A stretch of 64,000 nucleotides of DNA from Pedobacter suwonensis (GTDB lineage: Bacteria; Bacteroidota; Bacteroidia; Sphingobacteriales; Sphingobacteriaceae), in contig NZ_FOJM01000005.1 of assembly GCF_900111825.1 (NCBI RefSeq), positions 241,145 through 305,144 on the forward strand. Direction: 5' to 3'. Of this stretch, positions 16,383-25,164 are shown one piece after another; the stretch's first letter is position 1, and every line of letters starts with the position of its first letter. The notes under the pieces are model-generated. The model was not told the origin of the DNA. It was given only the letters and a program-made list of their open reading frames with translations, and made no database searches. Position numbers and translations under genes: made by a program.

Positions 16383-17291
16383 ATGAAAGCATCTGTAGAT
16401 AAAGAATTTTTAGGTTTTCTGGTTCCCAATATTTTAATTATTAGCATTATCGGGATAAACAGATTTGTACTCCAGCCTCAAAGTGGGGGTATTTTAGTTT
16501 TTTCTGAATTCATTATCCTTCCGATATTGATGGGGATATTAGCCGCATGGTATTGGCGTGATTTGAAATTCAGCAGTAAAAAGCTGATCTGGAATTCTAT
16601 ATTGAACGGCTTTTTTGCTATTGTACTGAGTTTTTTCTTTCTTGGTGAAGGAACCATCTGCCTGCTTATTGTGTCGCCGCTCATTTTTGCTTTTGTTACC
16701 ACGGGTACTTTTATTGGAAAGGTTATGTTTAAAAAGAACAAACAAACATTAAACATAAGCTTTGTTTCATTGCTGTTTGCCGTTTTTGTAGTCGATTCGA
16801 TATCAGATCATCGTTATGAAAATATGGTTTCTGATGAGGTGATTATTAAGGCCAGCCCTGAAAAAATCTGGAAACATGTGGTTGCTTTTAATAAAATCAA
16901 TAAACCAAACAACTACTGGCTTTTTAAAGTAGGGATGCCAAGTCCTATGCAAACAACAGTTTCCGGATACAAAAATGGTGCGGGCCGCAAATGTATTTTT
17001 AGCAATGGCTATACTTTCGACGAAAAGATAGTAACCTACGAAGAAAATAAAAATTTAACTTTTGATATTGTCAACCAACCTAAAGATCCTGAAATAATGG
17101 GGCATATTGATATTGAACGCGGGCAGTTTTTATTATATAATAATGGTGATGGAACCACAACTTTGATTGGAAATAGCTGGTATAAACTGCACGTTTTTCC
17201 AACCTGGTATTACGATTTATGGGCCGAAAGCATTACCAGAAATGTACATTTAAGGGTAATGGAACATATTAAAAACCTTAGCGAAGAATAA
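16383..17291 (+). CDS. Membrane protein with C-terminal SRPBCC (START-like) domain
   Basis: The protein has 302 residues. Residues 1-140 contain four likely transmembrane helices (about 10-28, 36-56, 72-93 and 122-140, with a further hydrophobic stretch near 95-112). Residues about 150-300 resemble the SRPBCC/polyketide-cyclase fold, a lipid or small-hydrophobic-ligand cavity: DEVIIKASPEKIWKHVV, then GRKCIFSNGYTFDEKIVTYEENKNLTFDI. The combination suggests a membrane-anchored ligand-binding domain. Its stop codon shares one base with the ATG of the next gene, so the pair is translationally coupled. Confidence 0.75.
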   Translation: MKASVDKEFLGFLVPNILIISIIGINRFVLQPQSGGILVFSEFIILPILMGILAAWYWRDLKFSSKKLIWNSILNGFFAIVLSFFFLGEGTICLLIVSPLIFAFVTTGTFIGKVMFKKNKQTLNISFVSLLFAVFVVDSISDHRYENMVSDEVIIKASPEKIWKHVVAFNKINKPNNYWLFKVGMPSPMQTTVSGYKNGAGRKCIFSNGYTFDEKIVTYEENKNLTFDIVNQPKDPEIMGHIDIERGQFLLYNNGDGTTTLIGNSWYKLHVFPTWYYDLWAESITRNVHLRVMEHIKNLSEE

Positions 17292-17704
17292 TGTTCCGGT
17301 TTATCGTTTATCGGCTCAATTTCCTCAAAGGCATACCACTGTTTGCACTGATTTATGATAGCTGTTTAAAAATTGCAATGTTGCTGGTTGCGCCCGAAAG
17401 ACTAGCCTGGTTTGACGAAATTGAAAACGAGGTACTAAGTTGGGACGGAACAAACGTGAGCTTGCATAAATTTGGAGGAATGCAGTTTAATTACGGACAA
17501 AAAGAGATCGGTCATTTACACAGTAATGGGCTGCTGGATATTTTATTCACCAGGCAGGTTAAGCAAGAGTTACTCGCTTCAGGAAAGGCAGAAGTGCATC
17601 ATGTTTTTAAAAAATCTGGCTGGATCAGTTTTTATATTTTAACTGAAAAAGATCTAATAAACGCAAAGTATTTATTGAATGAGGCTTATCGAAGCAGGGT
17701 TTAG
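17291..17704 (+). CDS. DUF5519 / luciferase-like domain protein
   Basis: The protein has 137 residues. The segment FDEIENEVLSWDGTNVSLHKFGGMQFNYGQKEIGHLHSNGLLDILF fits the DUF5519 family, annotated in databases as a luciferase-like domain although no light reaction is implied. Arg/His residues in KEIGHLHSNG and the AEVHHVFKKSGWISFYI end are family features. Its ATG overlaps the previous stop by one base (TAATG), so it probably works with the SRPBCC membrane protein. The biochemical function is unknown. Confidence 0.75.
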   Translation: MFRFIVYRLNFLKGIPLFALIYDSCLKIAMLLVAPERLAWFDEIENEVLSWDGTNVSLHKFGGMQFNYGQKEIGHLHSNGLLDILFTRQVKQELLASGKAEVHHVFKKSGWISFYILTEKDLINAKYLLNEAYRSRV

Positions 17705-17786
17705 CTACCTTTAATAAACTCAAAATATAATGCCATTTTTTTTCTGTTCAGTTTATTCAGACGCCAAAAATATAAATTACAATAAT

Positions 17787-17858
17787 TAGCTTTGAAATTC
17801 CTACTTATAGGGATAGACGACTATGAAAAAGCCCTCTCAGGATTGAAGGGCTTTTTTA
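17787..17858 (+). ncRNA. Short transcription unit: -7 box followed by terminator
   Basis: TAGCTTTG (17787-17794) fits the -7 consensus, and about 35 bp later AAAGCCCT (17828-17835) pairs with AGGGCTTT (17847-17854), followed by a T-run. The predicted RNA is only about 55-60 nt. The simpler reading is that the hairpin terminates the gene pair ending at 17704 and the -7 match is chance. Confidence 0.3.
17828..17858 (+). terminator. Intrinsic terminator downstream of the SRPBCC/DUF5519 operon
   Basis: An 8-bp stem (AAAGCCCT with AGGGCTTT) around an 11-nt loop runs into T residues. It is the first strong stop after the gene ending at 17704. The remaining gap to 18273 holds nothing else that I can support. 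Confidence 0.75.
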
Positions 17859-18273
17859 TTTACTCCGATCCTGGAAAAATCTGATCTTATACTGCTGCAT
17901 TTTATTTTATATATACTGTTATCATTAATTTATGCCAAGGATATAGCCATTTCTCACCTTAAATGGCATATTGATGTTGACACTTTGTCGGGCAGGTAAT
18001 TGTATTGGAATTCCCGCCAGTGTGGTACTGAAATGGATGTAAAATGTCGTTATTCCAAGCGCTATTGCGATTGTATGTTAGGTAGTTTTTTTTGCTAAGC
18101 AATAATGTTCTCTCCTAAGCAGCAATAACACTATGGAGAAGTGTTCTCCATGAATAGGACTCTTGTCGCTACAGCAAATTTTAATAATTAATTGATTGTA
18201 TAGGTACTGTTACAATTAATCTAATTTGGAATATTTTTTTAAATTAGCATATATTAAAAAACCTGATAAGCTT

Positions 18274-18549
18274 ATGGAAAATCTAAAGGAAGAAACCAAA
18301 ATCAAGGCTTTTCTTAACAGGATAAAAGCAGAGTGGCCGGGAGTGGTAGAACGCTTTGAGTTTAAAACTGGCAGTGTGATTTATGTCCATTTAAAAGAAG
18401 GCATATCGAGCATGGATTTTCTGGGTAAACTTTCCAGACAGGTTGAACGCTTTGTGGATTTCAGTAAGCCGATTATCTTATATCATATTGAAAGTGATGG
18501 CATGAACTTAAGGTCGCATCCCATTAACTGGTACTCGACGCTTAGGTAG
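18274..18549 (+). CDS. Hypothetical protein, 91 residues
   Basis: I do not recognise this small soluble protein (MENLKEETKIKAFLNRIKAEWPG...). It has an amphipathic N-terminal helix, then a strand-rich middle (GSVIYVHLKEGISSMDFLGKL) and a C-terminal SDGMNLRSHPINWYSTL. The ATG at 18274 was preferred over an upstream in-frame TTG (18226) because the upstream codons are AT-rich and unconvincing. It is a single gene, with about 160 bp before the cold-shock gene. Confidence 0.6.
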   Translation: MENLKEETKIKAFLNRIKAEWPGVVERFEFKTGSVIYVHLKEGISSMDFLGKLSRQVERFVDFSKPIILYHIESDGMNLRSHPINWYSTLR

Positions 18550-18707
18550 GGAAGATCAATTGTCGATGTCTTACTTATATTGAGATGTTTGTTATAATTT
18601 TAGTTTTTTGAATCTTTTTACAGATAAAACGTAATTTTATTTGCCAGTAATTTTGGTTTTTGGGTTTTAATCCTATTTTTGATTTTTAATTTAAAACATC
18701 CAGTATA

Positions 18708-18896
18708 ATGAAAAACGGAACAGTAAAATTTTTTAACTCAGAAAAAGGCTTTGGCTTTATCAAAGAAGAAGGCGGATCTGAGATTTTTGTGCATGCATCA
18801 GGCCTGATTGATGAAATCAGAGAAAATGATACAGTTGAATATGATGTTCAAGAAGGCAAAAAAGGCCTTAATGCAGTGAAAGTAAGAGTTGTTTAA
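18708..18896 (+). CDS. Cold-shock protein (CspA family)
   Basis: A 62-residue single OB-fold protein with RNP1 GFGFI (residues 14-18, KGFGFI) and RNP2 EIFVHASG (about 25-32). CspA-family proteins bind single-stranded RNA and DNA and melt mRNA structure. The length and motifs are typical of the Bacteroidota form. The 158 bp before it may hold a long leader, as is usual for this family; a TAATTTTG box at 18648-18655 is a possible -7 element. A strong terminator follows 21 bp after the stop. Confidence 0.95.
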   Translation: MKNGTVKFFNSEKGFGFIKEEGGSEIFVHASGLIDEIRENDTVEYDVQEGKKGLNAVKVRVV

Positions 18897-18917
18897 TTCT
18901 TCCCCCAAAAGATTTTG

Positions 18918-18944
18918 AGCAGGATTTAGTCCTGCTTTTTTTTT
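18918..18944 (+). terminator. Intrinsic terminator of the cold-shock gene
   Basis: AGCAGGA (18918-18924) pairs with TCCTGCT (18930-18936) around a TTTAG loop, followed by eight T residues. The rest of the gap up to 19135 shows no gene. Confidence 0.88.
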
Positions 18945-19135
18945 GCCTCGATTTTTTTTCGTAATGAAAATTTAATCACCGGTAGTCTGAATAAAAAGAT
19001 GAAAAAATTTCCTGCTCATTTCTAGTGGATTACTGATCCGGGTGTTTTTTATACACAATCCTGATTATCGTTTTTTAATCGGGATTTTTATTTTTGCCAA
19101 TGCCGGAGCAATTCGGCCAGAACCAACAAATTAAA

Positions 19136-19143
19136 TATTTTTG
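19136..19143 (+). promoter_or_regulatory. -7 promoter box that excludes the TTG start at 19141
   Basis: TATTTTTG fits TAnnTTTG and overlaps the in-frame TTG at 19141, so that TTG cannot be the start if this promoter is used. It supports the ATG at 19210. Confidence 0.45.
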
Positions 19144-19209
19144 CAACTTTCTATTTTTTCAATTCAGGAACCTGCTAACTGCAGCAAACCCCTTGATGGA
19201 GGCAGCTTT

Positions 19210-19812
19210 ATGGCCGCCGCGCAATTTGTTATGGCTCTTAATTTTGCTCACGAATTTGAGCTTTTAAGTTTATCGGCTATTAACAACCGGCCAGGTGTTG
19301 CCAAAAAGGGTGGATTAGTATTTGTGCGTAATGGCAAACTTAAAATGCATCCCGGAATTTATGACCATTTGGCATTGATCTCCATATCATCTATCTGTGC
19401 AGGAAGTATTTATAACCACGGTCTTGATAAAATGGCTTCAGAAATTATAAATCTTCCTTACAGTGAAGGCCTTTTAAGCTTAACAGGTGCAGAAGAAGAT
19501 TATATGGCATTTAAACGATTGTGCAGCCCGATATCGCGATTTTTTTTGCTGCACACTAAAAAAGTACAATGGTCTGCAATCTTATCCGTTTTTCGGTTTT
19601 TAATGATTGATGGTATTTGGGATGTAGTTAGTTTTGTTGCAGATAAACTTCGCCATTCTGACACAGATATACTCGCTTGTACACAACTTTTAGAAAGTAT
19701 GCAAAAACAGGAATGGTATGTTGATTTCAATCAGTCCCTTCATGATTTTCATGCTTCGCGTTATCCTTTAAGTAAAGTTGGCTTAGCGGCAGAATTGCCT
19801 GAAACGGCTTAA
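19210..19812 (+). CDS. Hypothetical protein, about 200 residues
   Basis: I do not recognise this protein. It appears soluble and mainly helical, with a conserved-looking N-terminal block (MAAAQFVMALNFAHEFELLSLSAI) and a Trp/Phe-rich middle (FRFLMIDGIWDVVSFVADKL). The ATG at 19210 is chosen because GGAGG lies 8 nt upstream, one of the few Shine-Dalgarno matches in the window, and because a -7 box overlaps the only upstream alternative. It converges with the next gene, with one base between the stops. Confidence 0.6.
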   Translation: MAAAQFVMALNFAHEFELLSLSAINNRPGVAKKGGLVFVRNGKLKMHPGIYDHLALISISSICAGSIYNHGLDKMASEIINLPYSEGLLSLTGAEEDYMAFKRLCSPISRFFLLHTKKVQWSAILSVFRFLMIDGIWDVVSFVADKLRHSDTDILACTQLLESMQKQEWYVDFNQSLHDFHASRYPLSKVGLAAELPETA

Positions 19813-19813
19813 C

Positions 19814-20155
19814 TTATTTCAGGTAATTCTCTAATAAAGCGTTTATATCCTCTCCCACAGCTCTACTGCCCATATTATTGAGTTTCTGTTGCGAAGAATT
19901 ATGCTTTTCGATATAAGTGGCCTCTGTTTTGTTAAATTTAAGATAACCCTGTTCAAAATAGCGTTCTTCAATTTCAGTAGATGAATCCATTGACCTAAAC
20001 CATAATTTAATTAGTGATCCTGTAATTTTATCAAAGTAGAGCCAATGGTAAGTCGCCTCTGCATCTGCATTTTCAGGCAGGCCAAGACGCTGAATTTCGA
20101 GGATAGTGGTATCAGAATTTTGGAAAAAGTATAAAATCTTATATTTAGGCGACAT
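19814..20155 (-). CDS. Hypothetical protein, 113 residues
   Basis: A small soluble protein of unknown function (MSPKYKILYFFQNSDTTILEIQRLGLPENADAEATYHWLYFD...). The strand-rich N-terminus with the YHWLYFDKITGSLIKLWFRS segment suggests an alpha/beta fold. The start MSPKYK at 20155 was preferred over a further upstream ATG (20185), which adds a hydrophobic, cysteine-containing decapeptide. It is convergent with the preceding hypothetical gene. The 180 bp upstream contains no gene. Confidence 0.6.
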   Translation of the reverse strand: MSPKYKILYFFQNSDTTILEIQRLGLPENADAEATYHWLYFDKITGSLIKLWFRSMDSSTEIEERYFEQGYLKFNKTEATYIEKHNSSQQKLNNMGSRAVGEDINALLENYLK

Positions 20156-20336
20156 GGCGCAAAAATAGAACATAAATTTGATCACAAAAAAGATTCTTGC
20201 GGTTTAAATTTAATATTGTCAATAGTGATATTGGTCCAGGATCCTGACCATGGTACTACGAATTTTAATCTGATTATATCTATTGTTTTGAAGATTAGAG
20301 ATTCTTCACTGCGTTCAGAATGACATCAGGTTAATA

Positions 20337-21245
20337 TCAATGTTTCTCGCCTTTAATTACCTTGAATAAATGCAAAACCTGTGGGAAGAGTGCGTCCATA
20401 CTTTCTTCAGCGCCGCTTTTAGAACCTGGGAAAGTAAGCACCAAAGTTTTTCCGATAAAACCAGCTACACCACGCGAAAGCATGGCATAGGGCATACGCT
20501 CCTGACCATAGTGCCTGGCAGTTTCCATAATCCCATCGATATTCCTGTCGATTAGTGGTGCAATGGCCTCCGGAGTTACGTCGCGTGGTGAAAGGCCTGT
20601 TCCGCCTGTAAAAATGATTAAGTCATAGCCAACTTCACTTAATTCGCTTGCTTTATTTCCGATTACATCGATTTCATCCGGAACGATTTCATATTTCCCG
20701 GTATGGATGTCCCATTGTTCCAAGCGCGAGATAATGGCTTTTCCTGCGGTATCCTGTGCCTTATTTTCAAAAATAGAATCAGAACAGACTACAACGGCAG
20801 CTTTGATTTCAGGGAATTTGGCATTTTTAAATTCTGATTTTCCACCTGCTTTTTTTAGTAACCGGATATTTTCTATCTCAACACCTTTGTCAATCGGTTT
20901 TAACATATCATATATCGTTAAAGCGGTAACTGATGCGCCGTGCATTGCCTCAACTTCTACACCTGTTTTGTAAATGGTGTGTACTTCAACATTAATAATG
21001 ATGGATAAACCTTCAATTTCATAACTAATAGCTGTATATTCAATCGGAAGCGGGTGACAATCCGGAATAACATCACTCGTTTTTTTTACGCCGAATAAAC
21101 CTGCTGCCCGGGCAAATTCAAATACATCGCCTTTTGGTATCTTGCGCTGTTCAACGGCATCAATGGTTTCCTGTTTCGATACTTTCACAGTAGCAGTTGC
21201 AACGGCAATTCTTAAGGTATTGGATTTTTTTGTGATGTTTACCAT
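20337..21245 (-). CDS. moaCB: Bifunctional molybdenum cofactor biosynthesis protein MoaC/MoaB
   Basis: A fusion of two enzymes in 302 residues. Residues 1-145 are MoaC, cyclic pyranopterin monophosphate synthase: KGDVFEFARAAGL, DVIPDCHPLPI and TGVEVEAMHGASVTALTIYDMLK are its signature segments. Residues about 148-302 are a MoaB/MogA-type domain, which adenylates molybdopterin: VVCSDSIFENKAQDTAGKAI and FTGGTGLSPRDVTPEA. It is the last gene of the moaD-moeB-moaE-moaCB operon, one base after moaE. The fusion keeps two steps of cofactor synthesis in one polypeptide. Confidence 0.95.
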   Translation of the reverse strand: MVNITKKSNTLRIAVATATVKVSKQETIDAVEQRKIPKGDVFEFARAAGLFGVKKTSDVIPDCHPLPIEYTAISYEIEGLSIIINVEVHTIYKTGVEVEAMHGASVTALTIYDMLKPIDKGVEIENIRLLKKAGGKSEFKNAKFPEIKAAVVVCSDSIFENKAQDTAGKAIISRLEQWDIHTGKYEIVPDEIDVIGNKASELSEVGYDLIIFTGGTGLSPRDVTPEAIAPLIDRNIDGIMETARHYGQERMPYAMLSRGVAGFIGKTLVLTFPGSKSGAEESMDALFPQVLHLFKVIKGEKH

Positions 21246-21246
21246 G

Positions 21247-21690
21247 TTAAATATTTTCTTTCCACTGGTGGGTTTCGTCTTCGAATATTTCTTTGCCCCA
21301 GATTGGTAATTCTACTTTTAACCGATCTACCACGTCACTACAAGCTAATATTGCGGGCTTGCGGTGGACTGAAGAGGCAAAAACAAAAAGGCAGATTTCG
21401 CCTGCTTTAACGGTGCCTAAGCTATGGTAAATATGCATGCAGCTAAGCGGATATTTTTCAAAAATTTCTTCCCTGATCTGATGCATTTTTTCAAGAGCCA
21501 CTTCCTCATATGCAGTATATGTTATCGCCGCAACAAATTTGCCGTCGATTTCGTCTTTTCTCACCTGGCCCATAAAAATACTGTGTCCGCCAATAGCGGT
21601 TTTACTATTATGTTTGGCAATGCTATCTGCTATAAAAGCGGGTGCTATCGGGCCATTAACAAATATGTTTTTTATCTTTTTTTCGCTCAT
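21247..21690 (-). CDS. moaE: Molybdopterin synthase large subunit MoaE
   Basis: MoaE with MoaD forms molybdopterin synthase, which inserts two sulphurs into cyclic pyranopterin monophosphate. The protein of about 147 residues has GGHSIFMGQVRKDEIDGKFVAAITYTAYEEVA, then CMHIYHSLGTVKAGEICLFVFASSVHRKPAIL, the conserved MoaE core. The ATG at 21690 begins one base after the moeB stop. A longer frame starting at 21732 would overlap moeB by 41 bp and is less likely. Confidence 0.94.
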   Translation of the reverse strand: MSEKKIKNIFVNGPIAPAFIADSIAKHNSKTAIGGHSIFMGQVRKDEIDGKFVAAITYTAYEEVALEKMHQIREEIFEKYPLSCMHIYHSLGTVKAGEICLFVFASSVHRKPAILACSDVVDRLKVELPIWGKEIFEDETHQWKENI

Positions 21691-21691
21691 G

Positions 21692-22798
21692 TTAAGATTT
21701 GAGAAAATGGTCTCTCCATTTAATGATACCACCTTTTAAACTATAAATCTTTTTGCTATCGCCATATTTTTCCTGCATGGCCTCTGCTGCAGCTACGCTT
21801 CTAACGCCATGTTGGCAAATTAACACCACATTTTTTTGATAAAATTCCTTGCCTATAAAGGCACCAAATTCTGACATTGGTACCTGTGTAAAGATTTGTT
21901 TATCCAATACCGGTACTTCATGTCTTTCGCGAACATCAATTAATATAGTCGATTCCGATTGCTGAAGTTTCACCAGTTCGGCGGCGTCAATTTCTATATA
22001 GCCTTGCGGCCCTTCGCTCGTATCCTGATAATCCATATTTAAAAATTCATCAACAGTTTTGGGGATGACATAACCCTTACCATGAGTAATGCTGATGGTA
22101 TACTGTTCTTGCGTAAGTAAATTATAATTTAATATTCTGTTGGTCAAAGGTAATCCGACTTTAGCGATTAGTTTGATGGTTTCTGCGGCAGCCATTGTTC
22201 CTAAAATACCTGGTAAAACACCTATAATACCATTTTCGGAACAATTAGGCACTTCATCTTTACCTGGCGGAACAGGAAAAAGATCACGGTAATTGGTGCC
22301 GGGGGTTAACTGGTCAGGAACATTAAATATGGCCAACTGGCCTTCGAAACCTGATACTGCTGCAAATATGAGCGGTTTATTTAATAGGGCACAGGCGTCA
22401 CTAATCAGGTATCTCGATTCAAAATTGTCTGTACCATCCAATATGTAATCATATCTGGATAAAATATCGAGGGTATTATTTTTCTGTAAGCGGATGGGGT
22501 GACGGATAATCCCGATCTGGGGATTCATTTCTTGTAGTCGCTTTGCTGCTACCTCTACCTTCAGCTTCCCGATATCGGCAGTAGTAAAAAGAATCTGCCG
22601 ATGTAAATTAGATAATGAAATGGCATCATCATCAATAATACCGATATGGCCGATGCCGGCAGCAGCCAGGTATTGCAATGCCGGGCAGCCCAGGCCACCG
22701 GCGCCAATAACGAGAACTTTTGCTCTTAAAAGCTTTTGCTGTGCTTCCTCCCCAAATCCTTTAAGGATAATCTGTCTGTTGTATCGCGCTGCACCCAT
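21692..22798 (-). CDS. moeB: MoeB/ThiF-family adenylyltransferase with C-terminal rhodanese domain
   Basis: The enzyme adenylates the C-terminal Gly-Gly of MoaD (or ThiS) so that sulphur can be attached. The 368-residue protein has the E1-type nucleotide fold GAGGLGCPALQYLAAAGIG near residue 33, SNLHRQILF, and DGTDNFESRYLISDAC. Residues about 265-368 form a rhodanese domain with the active-site Cys in CQHGVRS. The zinc-binding CxxC pairs of E. coli MoeB are not evident. It lies between moaD and moaE, so a role in molybdopterin synthesis is the natural reading; a shared role in thiamine synthesis is possible. Confidence 0.92.
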   Translation of the reverse strand: MGAARYNRQIILKGFGEEAQQKLLRAKVLVIGAGGLGCPALQYLAAAGIGHIGIIDDDAISLSNLHRQILFTTADIGKLKVEVAAKRLQEMNPQIGIIRHPIRLQKNNTLDILSRYDYILDGTDNFESRYLISDACALLNKPLIFAAVSGFEGQLAIFNVPDQLTPGTNYRDLFPVPPGKDEVPNCSENGIIGVLPGILGTMAAAETIKLIAKVGLPLTNRILNYNLLTQEQYTISITHGKGYVIPKTVDEFLNMDYQDTSEGPQGYIEIDAAELVKLQQSESTILIDVRERHEVPVLDKQIFTQVPMSEFGAFIGKEFYQKNVVLICQHGVRSVAAAEAMQEKYGDSKKIYSLKGGIIKWRDHFLKS

Positions 22799-22803
22799 AT
22801 TGT

Positions 22804-23037
22804 TTAACCACCAGAAAAAGGTGGCATGATGGCTATTGTAGCCTGGTTTGTAATTTCAGTATTGTGTTGAACAATGTTTTTGTTCAGGGCAAGTTTGTAT
22901 TTTAAGTTTTTCAAGGCCGGAAACCGATTTTCGATGTATTTGCTAAAAGCATCGGTATCAGTAATGCCATCTACTTCAATTTTTTGATTATTGATGAATT
23001 CGGTAATCTGTCCAAAACTGATGATTTCAATTTCCAT
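22804..23037 (-). CDS. moaD: Molybdopterin synthase small subunit MoaD
   Basis: A 77-residue ubiquitin-fold protein ending in PPFSGG. The C-terminal Gly-Gly is adenylated by MoeB and then carries the thiocarboxylate that MoaE uses. It is the first gene of the downstream half of the cofactor cluster, 5 bp before moeB. A TAnnTTTG box on the minus strand at 23212-23205 could be its promoter. The 197 bp separating it from the TauE gene shows no other feature. Confidence 0.92.
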   Translation of the reverse strand: MEIEIISFGQITEFINNQKIEVDGITDTDAFSKYIENRFPALKNLKYKLALNKNIVQHNTEITNQATIAIMPPFSGG

Positions 23038-23234
23038 GCTGCTAATTTACTCTTAAGATGCTACTTTTATGTACTATGAGAGGTTGAAAATTGTCATTCT
23101 TTGCAAATAACGGATTTATAAGTATTTAAATTGCCTGCGGTGCAAGTTAATGGACTGATAAATCTCTTCTCGATCGGCAATTAATTATTTTGTATCATCT
23201 GCATCAAACATAATAATAAAGCCCCATTGATTAA

Positions 23235-23975
23235 TTATGCCTGTGTAAAGAGCAGTTTGTACGCAGCTAATGCAAGTACAAAGGCCAATACATTTTTTAA
23301 AACGGTTTGCGGAAATTTTAAGGCACCAAAATAAGCGCCGCAAATGCCTCCGGCAAAGGCTACTGCAACATAAGCGAGCATGTGGATGTTAAATTCGAAT
23401 CCCTTAACAAGCTGGCCGCCTAAACCAGCAAGCGAATTAACAAAAATAAATGCTGCACTAATGGCTGCGGTCTGTTTTTGATCGGTCCACTTTAGCAGCA
23501 ACAGGATTGGTGAAAGGATTATGCCGCCCCCAATACCAATCATGCCCGAAAGTAAGCCGATAATGCCTCCTATAGTGAGCGATAGTGAAATATTTGATGG
23601 CCTGAAATCTTTAGGGTCGGTATTTTTAAAAAAGAAAAAACGGATAACCGGAATCAGTAGTAGCAATCCCAAAATTTTCTTATAAACAGCACTTTGGATA
23701 ACCATCATGCCACCAACAAACGAAAGTGGGATAGAGGCCAGTGCAAAAGGCCAAAAGGTTTTCCATTTAAAATGACCACCACGGTAAAACTGGATAAATG
23801 AGGTGGAAGAAACAAACAGGTTGAGCAGCAATGCCGTGGGTTTCATGATGGATGGTGAAATGGCAAAAATAGCCATAAGCGCTAAATAGCCGCTTGCTCC
23901 ACCATGCCCAACCGACGCATATAAAAAAGCCACTACAAAAAGTAAACAGTAAAAGAGCATGAAGCTTTCTTGCAT
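23235..23975 (-). CDS. TauE/SafE-family anion permease
   Basis: A 246-residue inner-membrane protein with about eight hydrophobic segments. It starts with a half-repeat containing ASVGHGGASGYLALMAI and has the second-half equivalent GLLSGMIGIGGGIILSPILLLL, the twin glycine motifs of the TauE/SafE family. Members move sulphite, sulphoacetate or other small sulphur compounds. It is 3 bp after moeA and therefore co-transcribed with molybdenum-cofactor genes; a link to sulphur handling or to sulphite from a molybdoenzyme is inference. Confidence 0.88.
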   Translation of the reverse strand: MQESFMLFYCLLFVVAFLYASVGHGGASGYLALMAIFAISPSIMKPTALLLNLFVSSTSFIQFYRGGHFKWKTFWPFALASIPLSFVGGMMVIQSAVYKKILGLLLLIPVIRFFFFKNTDPKDFRPSNISLSLTIGGIIGLLSGMIGIGGGIILSPILLLLKWTDQKQTAAISAAFIFVNSLAGLGGQLVKGFEFNIHMLAYVAVAFAGGICGAYFGALKFPQTVLKNVLAFVLALAAYKLLFTQA

Positions 23976-23978
23976 AGT

Positions 23979-25157
23979 TTAGGCGGGTAAAATCAATACG
24001 TTTAGGATTTCATTTTCTGTAAAATACGCCTTTGTTTCATCAAGGCATATAAGGCAATTAGCTTGCGCAAAGGAGCTTAACCGATAAGATTCCTGTGCAT
24101 GGAGCGGAGTGACCATTCCGTTTTCATATTTGCCTTTCAGGAAATGTGTTAATCCTGAAGGTTTAGCATAGGCATGTGTAAGCCGCGCCTGAACTTCAAT
24201 TATACTGTTGTTTTTAAGGGATAAAGCTTTGACGGCCGGTAATACATAATTATAATAGCAACTGAGTACAGATGATGGGTTTCCCGGAAGTCCGAATATG
24301 AGTTTTTGATCCTTTGTGCCAAAAAACAAAGGTTTGCCGGGTTTCTGTTTTACTTTTTGGAAAATCTGTTTGATGCCGCAATATGAGGCGGCTTCGATTA
24401 CGAAATCATAATCGCCAACACTTACGCCGCCTGTAAGCAGCACAACATCGCAGTCTGCTACTGCAGTTTGTAATACTTTCTTAAGGATCTCGAGGTCATC
24501 ATCGGCTTCGAAAACTGCAATCTGTTCAATGCCTTCCTGTTTTAAGGCAGCATATAGTGAATAGGAATTTGATTCATATACCTGTCCAAATTCGAGGACT
24601 TCCCCCGGATGTTGTAATTCTTTTCCTGTTACAATTATAGAAATCTTTGGCATGGGATAAACACTAACTTCGTTAATACCGATGCCTGCGAGAAAGCCGA
24701 TAGCCGCTGGGCTAAGCAAATCTCCTTTTTCCATTGCCAGTGCACCGGTTTTAATTTCAGAGCCCTTTTCCCGGACATTTGCGCCTGGTTTTAAATTTGG
24801 GTCATTTAAAGTGATATTTCCATCCCTCCTCGTAATTTTTTCCTGCATCACTACCGTATCGGCGCCTGTAGGCAACGGAGCGCCTGTAAATATTCTACTG
24901 GTTTCGCCATTTTGGATGGCGATTTCGGTTGCCGCTCCGGCAGCCATTTCCCCAATTATGCGGAGTTCTTGTTGATGATCTTCAAACTTTAATGCATAGC
25001 CATCCATTGATGATTGCTTAAATGCCGGAATATCATATTTAGCATAAACATTGGCTGCAAGAATATGTCCGGACGCGTTCGCCAGATCAACTGAAACGGG
25101 ATTTAATGTGGTGGTGTGTTGAGAGATAAGGTATTTTGCTTCTTTAACGCTAATCAT
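23979..25157 (-). CDS. moeA: Molybdopterin molybdenumtransferase MoeA
   Basis: MoeA inserts molybdate into adenylated molybdopterin. The 392-residue protein has the domain order of the family: SSMDGYALK near residue 53, the MPT-binding TGAPLPTGADTVVMQE, and the MogA-like domain with LTGGVSVGDYDFV and FGLPGNPSSVLSCYY. The ATG at 25157 is chosen because GGAGG lies 11 nt upstream and the earlier in-frame start is only a TTG at 25175 overlapping moaA. It is followed by the TauE-type gene. Confidence 0.95.
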   Translation of the reverse strand: MISVKEAKYLISQHTTTLNPVSVDLANASGHILAANVYAKYDIPAFKQSSMDGYALKFEDHQQELRIIGEMAAGAATEIAIQNGETSRIFTGAPLPTGADTVVMQEKITRRDGNITLNDPNLKPGANVREKGSEIKTGALAMEKGDLLSPAAIGFLAGIGINEVSVYPMPKISIIVTGKELQHPGEVLEFGQVYESNSYSLYAALKQEGIEQIAVFEADDDLEILKKVLQTAVADCDVVLLTGGVSVGDYDFVIEAASYCGIKQIFQKVKQKPGKPLFFGTKDQKLIFGLPGNPSSVLSCYYNYVLPAVKALSLKNNSIIEVQARLTHAYAKPSGLTHFLKGKYENGMVTPLHAQESYRLSSFAQANCLICLDETKAYFTENEILNVLILPA

Positions 25158-25164
25158 GAAAATG

